A stretch of DNA of 64,000 nt, taken from Herbaspirillum frisingense GSF30 (GTDB lineage: Bacteria > Pseudomonadota > Gammaproteobacteria > Burkholderiales > Burkholderiaceae_D). The position numbers and the translations under genes were made by a program. Location of the stretch: positions 17,496 to 81,495 of the forward strand of contig NZ_AEEC02000024.1 of assembly GCF_000300975.2 (NCBI RefSeq). The letters run 5' to 3'. The notes under the pieces are model-generated. The model made no database searches, had not been told where the DNA came from, and saw only the letters and a list, made by a program, of their open reading frames with translations. Within the stretch, counting starts at the first letter, position 1, and the number at the start of each line of letters is the position of its first letter. Below are positions 29,852 through 39,064 of the stretch, piece by piece.

Positions 29852-32179
29852 ATGCCTTCCAAACCAAGAATCGAGCAATACAATCAACCCGCAGGCGGCT
29901 GGGGCGCACTGAAATACGTGGCGCTGAACCTGGTCAAGGAACACGTGGCCGATGGCAAGGGGCTGCGCACCCTGTTGTCGCAGAACCAGCCGGACGGTTT
30001 TGATTGCCCCGGCTGTGCATGGCCGGACCGGGAGCATACCTCCACCTTCGAATTCTGCGAAAACGGCGTCAAGGCGGTGGCCGCCGAGGCGACCAAGAAG
30101 CGGGTGACGCCCGATTTCTTCGAGCAGCACACCGTGGCCGAGCTGATGCAGCAGTCGGACTATGAACTGGAAGAACACGGCCGCCTGACCCATCCCATGG
30201 TCTACGACGCCGCCACCGACAAGTACCGCAAGATCGAGTGGAGTGCCGCCTTCGAACTGATCGGCCAGCATCTCAATGCCTTGCCCGATCCGAACATGGC
30301 CGACTTCTACGTCTCCGGCCGCGCCAGCAACGAGGCGGCTTTCCTGTTCCAGTTGTTCGTGCGCCAGTACGGCACCAACAATTTCCCCGACTGCTCCAAC
30401 ATGTGTCATGAGCCCACCAGCGTGGGCCTGCCGGTGACTGTCGGGGTCGGCAAGGGCACCGTGCTGCTGGAAGACTTCGACCACTGCGACACGCTGCTGC
30501 TGTTCGGCCAGAATCCGGCCACCAACCACCCGCGCATGATGGGCGAGCTGCGTCACGCCTCCAAGCGCGGCGCCACCATCGTGGCCATCAATCCGCTGAA
30601 GGAACGCGGCCTGGAGCGCTTTGCCGACCCGCAGAGCAAGGTCGAGATGCTGACCATGGGCAGTACCCGGATCAGCTCCATGTTCATCCATCCCAAGCTG
30701 GGCGGTGACCTGGCACTGATCAAGGGCGTCATCAAGCGCACCATCGAGCTGGACGACGCTGCCCTGGCCGCAGGCACCGAGCGCGTGATCGATGTGGCCT
30801 TCATCGAGCAACATACCGCCGGCTTCGAGGCGTTCGCCGCCCAGGCGCGTGGCGAAAGCTGGGACGACATCGTCGAGGAATCCGGCGTCTCCCGTGACGA
30901 TATCGAAAAGCTGGCCCAGGTCTACGTCAAGGGGAAGGCGGTCATCGCCACCTGGGGTATGGGCCTGACCCAGCACAAGCATGCAGTGGCCACCATCCAG
31001 CTGCTGTCGAACATGATGATGCTGCGCGGGAACATCGGCCGCCAGGGCGCTGGCCTGTGCCCGGTGCGTGGTCACTCCAACGTGCAGGGCGACCGCACCG
31101 TGGGTATCGACGAAAAGCCGACCCCGGCCTTCCTGGATCGCCTGGAACAGGTGTTCGGCTTCAAGGCGCCGCGTCACCACGGCAACGACACCGTCGGCTC
31201 GGTCATGGCCATGCTGGAAGGGCGCACCAAGGTCTTCATCGGCCTGGGCGGCAACTTCGCCATGGCCACGCCCGACACCCCGCGCACCTTCGAGGCCATG
31301 CGCTCCTGCAACCTGACGGTGCATATCACCACCAAGCTCAATCGCAGTCATCTGGTACATGGCCGTGACGCGCTGATCCTGCCGACCATGGGCCGCACCG
31401 AGATCGACATGCAGAAGTCCGGTCCGCAGGGTGTGACGGTGGAGGATTCGATGAGCATGGTGCACGTCTCCTATGGCATCAACAAGCCGGCTTCCGAGCA
31501 GCTGATGTCGGAAACCGCCATCGTGGCGCATATCGCGCAGGCCACCATGCAGTCGCGCAGCAACGGTCCGCAGATCGACTGGCTGTGGTATGCCGAGGAT
31601 TATTCGCGCATCCGCGACGCCATCGAAAAGGTCTATGACGCCTTCAAGGGCTACAACGAACGCATCGCCAATCCGGGTGGCTTCCATCTGGGCGTGGCCT
31701 CGCGTGACCGGGTCTGGAAGACCAGCACCGGCAAGGCCAACTTCATGGTCCTCGACATCCCCAAGGACACCCCCATCCATCGTGCCCGGGCGATCCACGG
31801 CGAGAAGCTGCTGACCCTGATGACCACCCGTTCGCACGACCAGTACAACACCACCATCTATGGCATGGACGACCGTTATCGCGGCGTGTTCGGCCAGCGC
31901 CGGGTGGTGTTCATCAACCCGGCCGATCTGCAGATGCTGGGCTTGAAGGATGGCGAGTGGGTCGATATCACCAGCGTCTGGGACGATGGCGTGGAACGTC
32001 GCGCCGATGGTTTCCTGCTGGTGGCCTACGACATTCCTCGCGGTTGCATCGGCAGCTACTATCCCGAGACCAACCCGCTGGTGCCGCTGGAAAGCTTTGC
32101 CGACCAGGCCCGCACGCCGACCTCGAAGTCGATTCCGGTGCTGCTGGCGCGTTCGGCGGTGCAGCGCGCGGCGGCGTAA
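29852..32179 (+). CDS. FdhF/YdeP-family molybdopterin oxidoreductase
   Basis: A 775-residue molybdenum enzyme of the formate-dehydrogenase-H-like YdeP group. Near the N-terminus DGFDCPGCAWPD supplies Cys52 and Cys55, and NMCHEPTS has Cys185; the usual four-cysteine [4Fe-4S] motif of FdhF is incomplete. Molybdopterin-binding parts are FGQNPATNHPRMMGELRHA and the C-terminal MTTRSHDQYNTTIYG with VFINPADLQMLGL. No signal peptide is present, so it is cytoplasmic. E. coli YdeP is linked to acid resistance but its reaction is unknown. A small winged-helix gene starts six bases after its stop. The electron acceptor is not encoded nearby. Confidence 0.87.
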   Translation: MPSKPRIEQYNQPAGGWGALKYVALNLVKEHVADGKGLRTLLSQNQPDGFDCPGCAWPDREHTSTFEFCENGVKAVAAEATKKRVTPDFFEQHTVAELMQQSDYELEEHGRLTHPMVYDAATDKYRKIEWSAAFELIGQHLNALPDPNMADFYVSGRASNEAAFLFQLFVRQYGTNNFPDCSNMCHEPTSVGLPVTVGVGKGTVLLEDFDHCDTLLLFGQNPATNHPRMMGELRHASKRGATIVAINPLKERGLERFADPQSKVEMLTMGSTRISSMFIHPKLGGDLALIKGVIKRTIELDDAALAAGTERVIDVAFIEQHTAGFEAFAAQARGESWDDIVEESGVSRDDIEKLAQVYVKGKAVIATWGMGLTQHKHAVATIQLLSNMMMLRGNIGRQGAGLCPVRGHSNVQGDRTVGIDEKPTPAFLDRLEQVFGFKAPRHHGNDTVGSVMAMLEGRTKVFIGLGGNFAMATPDTPRTFEAMRSCNLTVHITTKLNRSHLVHGRDALILPTMGRTEIDMQKSGPQGVTVEDSMSMVHVSYGINKPASEQLMSETAIVAHIAQATMQSRSNGPQIDWLWYAEDYSRIRDAIEKVYDAFKGYNERIANPGGFHLGVASRDRVWKTSTGKANFMVLDIPKDTPIHRARAIHGEKLLTLMTTRSHDQYNTTIYGMDDRYRGVFGQRRVVFINPADLQMLGLKDGEWVDITSVWDDGVERRADGFLLVAYDIPRGCIGSYYPETNPLVPLESFADQARTPTSKSIPVLLARSAVQRAAA

Positions 32180-32185
32180 GCAGAG

Positions 32186-32476
32186 ATGGTGGACATGGTG
32201 GACTCGGCGGACCCGGACAGCGGCGACCTGCAGGAGCGCTCGCGCCAACTGGGCGTTCCGCCCGAGGTACTGCTCATCGTCGAGACCTTGCAGGCCGACG
32301 CCGAAGAGAAGGAGGGCGGCGCGTTGTCACTGGCGCGCCTGTCCAAGCGCACGCAACTACGCATGAGTACCTTGCGGCGTCTGCTGTCGGCGCTGGAAGA
32401 GGCCGGCGTGGTGCAGGTAGCGATGAACGAGGACGGGACCGGCAGCGTCAGCTTGCTGGTGCCGCCGCCTCAGTAA
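32186..32476 (+). CDS. Small winged-helix protein coupled to the FdhF/YdeP gene
   Basis: A 96-residue acidic protein starting six bases after the molybdoenzyme stop. Residues ~45-85 make a winged helix-turn-helix (SLARLSKRTQLRMSTLRRLLSALEE is the helical part) followed by a beta wing (VVQVAMNEDGTGSVSLLV). It has no sensor domain. It could be a DNA-binding regulator of its own operon or a protein-interaction module such as a chaperone for the enzyme. Pairing of these two genes is the only functional clue. Confidence 0.65.
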   Translation: MVDMVDSADPDSGDLQERSRQLGVPPEVLLIVETLQADAEEKEGGALSLARLSKRTQLRMSTLRRLLSALEEAGVVQVAMNEDGTGSVSLLVPPPQ

Positions 32477-32529
32477 GCGCTACCTGAGCGACCTAGGCGC
32501 CACCGCCGCCGTGAGCAGCCGCAGACAAC

Positions 32530-33969
32530 TCAATCCGCCAGTTCCTGCACCAGCTTGCCCATCAGTTTGAGGGCCTGTTCGATCTCCCTCGACCAGTCAT
32601 AGCTGTAGTTGAGCCGGATGAAATGGCTGTAGCGATTGGTGGCCGCAAAGATGCGCCCTGGCGCCACCGTGATGCCCAGTGCCAGACTGCGGCGATACAA
32701 CTCCATCGCATCCACCTGCGGCGGCAACTCCACCCACAGCACATAACCGCCTTCGGGCGCGGAGACCCGCGTGCCTTCCGGGAAGAAGCGCAGCACGAAG
32801 TGCCGCATCAACTCGCGTTGCTGGGCAAAGGCGCGGCGGACCCGGCGCAGGTGGCGCTCGTAGCCGCCCTGGGTCAGGTATTCGGCGATGGCCCGTTGCG
32901 GCGCGGTAGGCGTGGCCAGGGTGTTGAGGAACTTGAGTTTTTCCACCTGATCGCGGTAGCGGCCGGGCATGGCCCAGCCGATGCGGTAGGCCGAAGTCAG
33001 GCTCTTCGAAAAGGACGAGCAGTGCAGCACCAAGCCGTCGCGGTCGTAGTTCTTCAGCGAGGAAGGATGCGCATTGCCGTAATAGAGTTCGCTGTAGACG
33101 GCGTTTTCGATCAGCGGCATCTGGTGCTGTTCGGCCAGGCGCACCAGCCTTTCCTTTTCGCTGTCCGGCATCTGGAATCCGAGTGGATTCTGGAAGTTGG
33201 GCATCACCATGCAGGCCGCCACGGCCTGCGTCTTCAGACATTCTTCCAGGGCCCCGACGTCCATCCCGCGCTCGGGATCGGTGGGAATTTCCAGCGCCCG
33301 CATGCCTAGTCGCTCGATGGCGTGCAGCATGGCATAGAAGGTCGGGGTCTCGACCGCGATGGTGTCGCCCGGCTTGGCCACGGCTTGCAGGCAGAGGTTG
33401 ATGGCCTCGGTCGCGCCGACGGTGATGACGATTTCCTCGGGGGCGACCTTGAGACCGTTTTCTAGGTAGCGGCGGGCGATCTGGCGCAGCAGTTCCGGAT
33501 GGCCCGGCGGCAGGTCGTCGAACACGCTGGACTGGCTGGCATGGCGGGCGATCTTGCCGGCGTACTGCGCCAGCCGGTGCGAGGGGAAGAGCGCCGGGTT
33601 GGGGTAGGGCGACCCCAGCGGCACGGTACCGTCCTGCTGGATGGTCCTGAGCGTGGCCAGGACCAGCCGGCTGACGTCGACCTCGGTCGATTCCTGCCAG
33701 GCCGGGTGATCCTCGCGCGAGGTCTTGGCCACGGGCATGGCCACGGTCTCGGCCTGCGCCCGCACGAAGTAGCCGGATTGCGGCTGGCTTTCGATGATGC
33801 CCTGGCTTTCCAGCAGTTCGTAGGCGCGTACCACGGTCGTGACGCTGACCTTGTGTTGCTGACTGGCAATGCGTACCGAGGCGATGCGCTCGCCCGGGCG
33901 CAGCACGCCGGCACGGATCGAGGCCGCCAGCTGGTCGGCAAATTGTTTGTAGAGAGGCATGGCGGCCAT
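32530..33969 (-). CDS. MocR-type regulator (GntR DNA-binding domain fused to aminotransferase)
   Basis: A 479-residue fusion. Residues 1-75 are a GntR winged helix (LRPGERIASVRIASQQHKVS, TTVVRAYELLESQGII), then a fold-type I aminotransferase domain with VTVGATEAINLCLQAVAKPG, NAVYSELYYG and the PLP lysine in CSSFSKSLTSAYRIGW. MocR proteins sense a PLP-linked amino compound and activate a neighbouring gene. It is divergent from the glutathione-transferase gene 62 bases away. The start at ATG 33969 or 33960 is not resolved; neither has a clear ribosome-binding site. Confidence 0.88.
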   Translation of the reverse strand: MAAMPLYKQFADQLAASIRAGVLRPGERIASVRIASQQHKVSVTTVVRAYELLESQGIIESQPQSGYFVRAQAETVAMPVAKTSREDHPAWQESTEVDVSRLVLATLRTIQQDGTVPLGSPYPNPALFPSHRLAQYAGKIARHASQSSVFDDLPPGHPELLRQIARRYLENGLKVAPEEIVITVGATEAINLCLQAVAKPGDTIAVETPTFYAMLHAIERLGMRALEIPTDPERGMDVGALEECLKTQAVAACMVMPNFQNPLGFQMPDSEKERLVRLAEQHQMPLIENAVYSELYYGNAHPSSLKNYDRDGLVLHCSSFSKSLTSAYRIGWAMPGRYRDQVEKLKFLNTLATPTAPQRAIAEYLTQGGYERHLRRVRRAFAQQRELMRHFVLRFFPEGTRVSAPEGGYVLWVELPPQVDAMELYRRSLALGITVAPGRIFAATNRYSHFIRLNYSYDWSREIEQALKLMGKLVQELAD

Positions 33970-34031
33970 GGAAGAGGGATGTGGGACGGCGGTGTTAAAG
34001 TGCTAAGCCCGCATTCTACAAGGACGCCGCC

Positions 34032-34703
34032 ATGATCACCGTGCATCACCTGAACAACTCCCGCTCCCAGCGCGTGCTGTGGCTGCTGGAAGAGCTGGGG
34101 CTGGATTACCAGATCAGGTTCTACCAGCGCAATCCCAAGACCATGCTGGCCCCGCCGGAACTGCTGGCGGTCCATCCCCTGGGCAAGTCGCCCGTCATCA
34201 CCGATGGCGACCTGACGGTGGCCGAGTCGGGCAACATCATCGAATACCTGCTGGAACGCTACGGCGCCGACAGTGGCCTGCTACCGGCCGCCGGTACTGC
34301 CGAGCGCCTGCGCTATCGCTACTGGCTGCACTTCGCCGAGGGCTCGGCCATGCCCTGGCTGTTGCTGGGCCTGATCTTCGCCAAGATGCCCGGGGCCGTG
34401 CCGGTGCTGATCCGTCCGATCGCCAAGATGCTGGCGCAGGGCATGCGCAGCCGCCTGGTCGCGCCGCAGCAGGAGCGGCAGCTCAAGTTCATGGAAGCCG
34501 AAATGGGCAAGGACGGCTGGTTCGCCGGGGCGCAGTTCACGGGGGCGGACATCCAGATGAGTTTCCCGGTCGAGGGCCTGCGGGCGCGAGGTGGGCTGGA
34601 TGCGCGCTATCCCAGGCTGCTCCACTACCTGGAGGCCATCCACGCCCGGCCGGCCTACCAGCGGGCGCTGGAAAAGGGCGGGCCTTACGAGCTGTTGCGC
34701 TAG
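34032..34703 (+). CDS. Glutathione S-transferase
   Basis: A 223-residue cytoplasmic transferase. The N-terminal thioredoxin-like half starts ITVHHLNNSRSQRVLWLLEEL, with NPKTMLAPPELLAVHPLGKSPVITDG and the glutathione-binding VAESGNIIEYLLERYG; the C-terminal half is helical with FAGAQFTGADIQMSFPVE. The pattern resembles fungal/bacterial GSTs of the Ure2p-like or GstB-type group. It is divergent from the MocR gene, which may control it. The substrate is unknown. Confidence 0.9.
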   Translation: MITVHHLNNSRSQRVLWLLEELGLDYQIRFYQRNPKTMLAPPELLAVHPLGKSPVITDGDLTVAESGNIIEYLLERYGADSGLLPAAGTAERLRYRYWLHFAEGSAMPWLLLGLIFAKMPGAVPVLIRPIAKMLAQGMRSRLVAPQQERQLKFMEAEMGKDGWFAGAQFTGADIQMSFPVEGLRARGGLDARYPRLLHYLEAIHARPAYQRALEKGGPYELLR

Positions 34704-34721
34704 CCTTCGGCGCGGGAGATT

Positions 34722-36029
34722 TCAGGCCGGCAAGCTCACCTGGGCGCGCAGGCCACCGCCGCTGCGATTGCACAGCAGCAGGCGCCCGCCATGGGCCTCC
34801 ACGCTGGAGCGGGCGATGGCCAGCCCGAGGCCGACATGGCTGTCGCGGCCCCGATGGCGGGCCGGGTCAAGGCGCACGAAGGGCTTGAAGACTTCCTCCA
34901 ATTGCGCCTCGGCGATGCCGGGGCCGTCATCATCGACCAGGATCGTGAGCGCGCCATCGGACTGCGCCCTCAGCGACAGGCGCGCGCACTGGCCATAGCG
35001 CACTGCGTTGTCCACCAGGTTGCCCAGGGCGCGGCGCAGGTGGATCGGGCGGCAGCGATAGGGCTGGGAAGTCGCCTCTTCCAGCAGCACCTGATGGCCC
35101 TGGGCCGACTGTTCCTCGGCGATCTCGCGCAATAGTGCCTGCAGATCAATCTGTTGGGTGACTTCGGCGTGGGCGTCGTCGCGGGCAAAGTGCATCGTTT
35201 CTTCCACCATGACCCGCATCTCCTCGAGGGTGCGGATCATCGCCGTGCGCAGCGCGGCATCGTCCACCAGTTCGGCCCTTAGTCTCAGGGAGGTGATCGG
35301 CGTGCGCAGATCATGACTGATGGCGGCCAGCATGCGGGTGCGGTCTTCCACGAAGCGGCGCAGCCGTTGTTGCATCAGGTTGAAGGCGCTGGTGACGTCG
35401 CGCGCTTCCTGCGGGCCGGTGACCGGCAGGGCGTCGATCTGCTCACCCCGGCTGACCCGTTCGGCGGCCTGTGCCAGGGCCTTGATCGGGCGCAGGATGC
35501 GGCGCAGGAACAGCGCCACGATGACCAGCACCGGCAGCGTCGAGACCGGCACCGAGAAGCGTAGCGGGCGCTGCCAGCCCTGGGTGATCACCGGGAACTG
35601 CACGGTGTTGACCCAACGCCGATCTGGCGTGCGCAACGCCATGCGCAGCGTGGCCGGGCCTTCCGGGGATTCGTACAGGCTCACCCGCAGGGCGTCGGCG
35701 GGCAGCGCCAGCATGTCCTGCAGGCGCTGGCGCAGGATGTCCTGATCGCGTCCTCGCTGGTGCTGGGCATCGATGTGCGGTTGCGGGTCCAGCGTATAGC
35801 GTCGGCTGTCCAGGCTGGCCTGGTGCAGCGCCGCCCGGGCCTCGGGCGTGGGCAGCAGGCCCAGGCGCCAGGCGATGGCGGCGTGTTCGGCCATCTGCTC
35901 GCGCGAGATCACGTGGATACGTTCGCCATTGCCCAGTACCAGCATCAGGCCGATGGCATGGGCAGCTACCAGACCGACCAGCAGCAGGGCCAGCAGCTGG
36001 CCGGTCATGGTGCGCGGCCACAGTCTCAT
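34722..36029 (-). CDS. Sensor histidine kinase
   Basis: A 435-residue membrane kinase starting at ATG 36029, which overlaps the response-regulator stop. It has an N-terminal membrane helix (TGQLLALLLVGLVAAHAIG), a ~125-residue periplasmic part, a second helix (LPVLVIVALFLRRIL), a HAMP linker, the HisKA box AAISHDLRTPITSLRL with the phosphorylated histidine, and a HATPase domain (LGNLVDNAVRYG, DDDGPGI, SHVGLGLAI). The organisation resembles EnvZ/RstB-like kinases. It is upstream-divergent to the TonB-receptor cluster, so it may respond to metals or envelope stress there; that link is inferred. Confidence 0.9.
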   Translation of the reverse strand: MRLWPRTMTGQLLALLLVGLVAAHAIGLMLVLGNGERIHVISREQMAEHAAIAWRLGLLPTPEARAALHQASLDSRRYTLDPQPHIDAQHQRGRDQDILRQRLQDMLALPADALRVSLYESPEGPATLRMALRTPDRRWVNTVQFPVITQGWQRPLRFSVPVSTLPVLVIVALFLRRILRPIKALAQAAERVSRGEQIDALPVTGPQEARDVTSAFNLMQQRLRRFVEDRTRMLAAISHDLRTPITSLRLRAELVDDAALRTAMIRTLEEMRVMVEETMHFARDDAHAEVTQQIDLQALLREIAEEQSAQGHQVLLEEATSQPYRCRPIHLRRALGNLVDNAVRYGQCARLSLRAQSDGALTILVDDDGPGIAEAQLEEVFKPFVRLDPARHRGRDSHVGLGLAIARSSVEAHGGRLLLCNRSGGGLRAQVSLPA

Positions 36030-36769
36030 GAGACGGCGGGCTCTGCGCTGACCTGGGCCGCCAGCAGATAGCCGTTGCCCCATACCGTCTTGAGCAGGCT
36101 GGGGCGGCGCGGGTCGGGTTCGAGTTTCTTGCGCAGGCGGCTGACCTGGCTGTCGATGCTGCGATCGAAGGCCTGGGCTTCGGTGCCAGCGGTGAGGTCC
36201 AGCAGGCGGTCGCGCGAGAGCACGGTGTTGGGATGTTCCACCAGGACGCGCAACAGGCGGTATTCGACGCTGGAGAGGGTCACGCTGGCGCCGTCGCGGT
36301 CGCGCAGTTCGCGCTTGTCCACATCCAGGGTCCACGTATCGAAGAGGTAGCGCCGCACCGCCAGCGGCGCAGCGGGCAGCGCCGCGCCCGGCAGTTGGCG
36401 GCCGATGCGGCGCAGCACGCTGCGGATGCGGGCCAGCAATTCGGTGGGTTCGAAGGGCTTGATCAGGTAGTCGTCCGCACCGGTGTCCAGGCCGCGGATG
36501 CGGTCGTCGCTGGAGGCCATGGCCGTCAGCAGGATCACCGGCGTACCCAGTTGCTGGTCGATGTAGCGGCACAGCGAGAGGCCGTCCTCGCCCGGCATCA
36601 TCACATCCAGCACCACCAGGTCGAAGCGTTGCCTGCCCAGCAGCGCGCGCGCCTGCGCGGCATCCAGGGCCATGCTCACCAGCAGGTCCTGGCGGCGCAG
36701 GTAGGCGGCCAGCGGTTCACAGATATCGGGATGATCATCCACCACCAGGATGTGGCGTTGCGCTTGCAT
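36026..36769 (-). CDS. OmpR-family response regulator
   Basis: A 247-residue regulator, ATG 36769 behind GAAGGAA. Receiver domain residues ~7-120 with DDHP, the phospho-acceptor aspartate in VVLDVMMPGEDG and lysine in YLIKPFEP; then a winged helix with VEYRLLRVLVEHPNTVLSR and VSRLRKKLEPDPRRPSLLKTVWGNGY. It is encoded first and coupled to the histidine kinase by ATGA. It is divergent from the TonB-receptor gene with a Fur-like box in the gap, so it may be iron-regulated or regulate the cluster. Confidence 0.92.
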   Translation of the reverse strand: MQAQRHILVVDDHPDICEPLAAYLRRQDLLVSMALDAAQARALLGRQRFDLVVLDVMMPGEDGLSLCRYIDQQLGTPVILLTAMASSDDRIRGLDTGADDYLIKPFEPTELLARIRSVLRRIGRQLPGAALPAAPLAVRRYLFDTWTLDVDKRELRDRDGASVTLSSVEYRLLRVLVEHPNTVLSRDRLLDLTAGTEAQAFDRSIDSQVSRLRKKLEPDPRRPSLLKTVWGNGYLLAAQVSAEPAVS

Positions 36770-36831
36770 GGTTGTTCCTTCTCCGGTGGCCTTGGCTTGC
36801 CACACTTTGACAAACTTTTGCCAATTTTAAA

Positions 36832-36846
36832 TGAATATAATTCTCA
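36832..36846. promoter_or_regulatory. Fur-like box upstream of the TonB receptor
   Basis: TGAATATAATTCTCA matches 11 of 14 defined positions of TGATAATnATTATCA, within a wider palindromic AAATGAATATAATTCTCATTT. It lies ~150 bases before the receptor start and 63 before the response-regulator start, so it could serve either. Confidence 0.6.
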
Positions 36847-36994
36847 TTTGCAAATCAACGGCAATCGACCAGGACCCGTCCGGCCTGGCGCAAATCCATT
36901 TCCCCAGCGACGTTGCAGGCCATGACCGTGGCCAGCAGGGGAGCGTTTGCGCCCGGACGTCGGCACGCTGGCATCCAACAGGGGAAGCAATCAC

Positions 36995-39064
36995 ATGTAC
37001 GCATACCGTCTTTTCACACCCGATCGCATGACGCTCGCGGTGGCTGCCGCGCTGGCCTTGTCGGCCGGTCTGGCGCAGGCACAGCAGGCCGAAGCCGGCC
37101 TCAGCCAGGTGGTGGTCACCGCCACCGGCTTCGAGCAGGAAGTCATCGATGCACCGGCCAGCATCACCGTCATCGGCCAGGATGAATTGAAGAAGAAACC
37201 CTTTCGCGACCTTACCGATGCCTTGAAGGATGTCGAGGGCGTGACTGTCACCGGCACCGCCAGCGAAAAGGACATCTTCATTCGTGGCCTGCCCGGTGCC
37301 TATACCCTGATCCTGGTGGACGGCAAGCGGCAGAGCACGCGCGATGCGCGCACCAACGGCAATTCCGGCTTCGAGCAATCCTTCATTCCCCCGCTGGCGG
37401 CCATCGAACGCATCGAGGTGGTGCGCGGGCCGATGTCCTCGCTCTACGGCTCAGACGCGATGGGCGGCGTGATCAACATCATCACCAAGAAGGTGGCGCG
37501 CCAGTGGGGTGGCTCGGTCAGCTTCGATACCACCTTGCAGCAGCATGCCGATTCCGGTGACGCCTATCAGGGCCAGTTCTACGTCAACGGTCCCATCGCC
37601 AGCGATGTGCTGGGCCTGCAGATGTGGGGCAAGGTCTACAAGCGCCAGGAAGACCGCATCCTCAACGGCAATACCAAGGCGCTGGACACCGACTTTACCG
37701 CCCGCCTGGCGCTGACGCCCAACAAGGACCACGACATCCTGGCCGAGATCGGTACCACCCAGGTGCGGCGCGATGCCTCCAGCTATCACACCCTGGCGGC
37801 CACGCGTACCACGGCCGATACCTACAACGAAAACCCGCGCGACCACATGTCGCTGTCGCACACCGGTCGCTATGGCTGGGCCACCTCGGATGTGTCCATC
37901 TCCTACGAGAAGGCGCAGCGCAAGAGCTATACCGAAAGCCCGGTCGGCAGCGACAGCTACACCCAGGCCGCGCGCGCCCCCAAGATCGAGAACCTGGTGA
38001 TGGACGGCAAGCTGTCCCTGCCGCTGGGCGCGCACTGGCTGGTACTGGGCGGCCAGTGGAACGAGGCCACCCTGACCGACGTCAACCCGGGCGTGAGCAG
38101 TACCCTGGTGCAGCAGTTCAAGATCACCCAGAAGGCGCTGTTCGTCGAGGACGAGTGGAAGCTGACCGAACGCCTGGCCCTCACCGGCGGCCTGCGCCTG
38201 GACCACCACCAGGTCTATGGCAACCACTGGAGCCCGCGCCTGTATGCGGTCTGGCATGGCAGCGAGCAACTGGTGCTCAAGGGTGGTGTCTCGCGTGGTT
38301 TCCGGGCGCCGGACATTCGCACCATCGCACCGGGCTACGCCTATACCACCGGGGGCGCTGGCTGCACGGTCGGCCCCACCGGCACCTGCGGGGTCATCAT
38401 CGGCGACCCCAACCTCAAGCCCGAGACCAGCACCAGCTGGGAAATGGGCGCACAGTGGGATAACCACGCCGGCCTGGCCGCCGGTGCCACGCTGTTCTAC
38501 ACCGACTTCAAGGACAAGGTCAGCAATGCCCTGGTCTATAACGCCGATGGCAGCATTGCGCGCTGGTCGGCCAACAGCAACTATCGCCTCTGGACCAGCT
38601 ACAACGTCGATCGCGCCACGATCAAGGGCATCGAGTTGAGCGGGCGCTGGCAGGCCACCCGCAGCGTGGCGTTCAAGTCCAACTACACCTATACCGATTC
38701 ACGCCAGAAGGGAGGCGCCTACGATGGCTATGCGCTGGCCCGCACGCCCAAGCACATGTTCAACCTGCGTGCCGACTGGACCCCGGCCGATGCCTGGACC
38801 GTCTGGAGTGCGCTGGCCTACCACGGCAAGGAGGTCAATGCAGCTGCGCGCGTGGGGACTGCCGGCACCACCATTTCCTCGTCGGGGGTCAAGGAGTACC
38901 AGGGCTATACCCTGGCCGACCTGGGTGTGACGCATGACATCAACAAGCTCACCTCGGTCAGCGCGGCGATCTACAACCTTACCGACAAGCGTCTGGATGA
39001 GCAGAGCTTCAACACCGTCGGCGATGGGCGCCGCCTGTGGGTCAGCCTGACGCAGCGCTTCTGA
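36995..39064 (+). CDS. TonB-dependent outer-membrane receptor (ferric siderophore type)
   Basis: A 689-residue receptor. The ATG at 36995 follows AGGGGAAG. The signal peptide ends near AGLAQAQ; a TonB-box-like SQVVVTATGFEQE follows at the mature N-terminus. Plug domain: IDAPASITVIGQDEL, RGLPGAYTLILVDGKRQS and EVVRGPMSSLYGSDAMGGVINIITKK. The beta-barrel ends RRLWVSLTQRF with terminal phenylalanine. Size and motifs fit CirA/FepA-type catecholate receptors. Its stop overlaps the start of a secreted esterase, supporting uptake of an ester-type ferric siderophore. Confidence 0.92.
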   Translation: MYAYRLFTPDRMTLAVAAALALSAGLAQAQQAEAGLSQVVVTATGFEQEVIDAPASITVIGQDELKKKPFRDLTDALKDVEGVTVTGTASEKDIFIRGLPGAYTLILVDGKRQSTRDARTNGNSGFEQSFIPPLAAIERIEVVRGPMSSLYGSDAMGGVINIITKKVARQWGGSVSFDTTLQQHADSGDAYQGQFYVNGPIASDVLGLQMWGKVYKRQEDRILNGNTKALDTDFTARLALTPNKDHDILAEIGTTQVRRDASSYHTLAATRTTADTYNENPRDHMSLSHTGRYGWATSDVSISYEKAQRKSYTESPVGSDSYTQAARAPKIENLVMDGKLSLPLGAHWLVLGGQWNEATLTDVNPGVSSTLVQQFKITQKALFVEDEWKLTERLALTGGLRLDHHQVYGNHWSPRLYAVWHGSEQLVLKGGVSRGFRAPDIRTIAPGYAYTTGGAGCTVGPTGTCGVIIGDPNLKPETSTSWEMGAQWDNHAGLAAGATLFYTDFKDKVSNALVYNADGSIARWSANSNYRLWTSYNVDRATIKGIELSGRWQATRSVAFKSNYTYTDSRQKGGAYDGYALARTPKHMFNLRADWTPADAWTVWSALAYHGKEVNAAARVGTAGTTISSSGVKEYQGYTLADLGVTHDINKLTSVSAAIYNLTDKRLDEQSFNTVGDGRRLWVSLTQRF

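Noticed and set aside
29816..32248. An 810-codon minus-strand open frame antisense to the molybdoenzyme gene.
   Set aside because: It mirrors a recognised enzyme; residue composition is His/Gly/Val-rich without domains, as for shadows in high-GC DNA.
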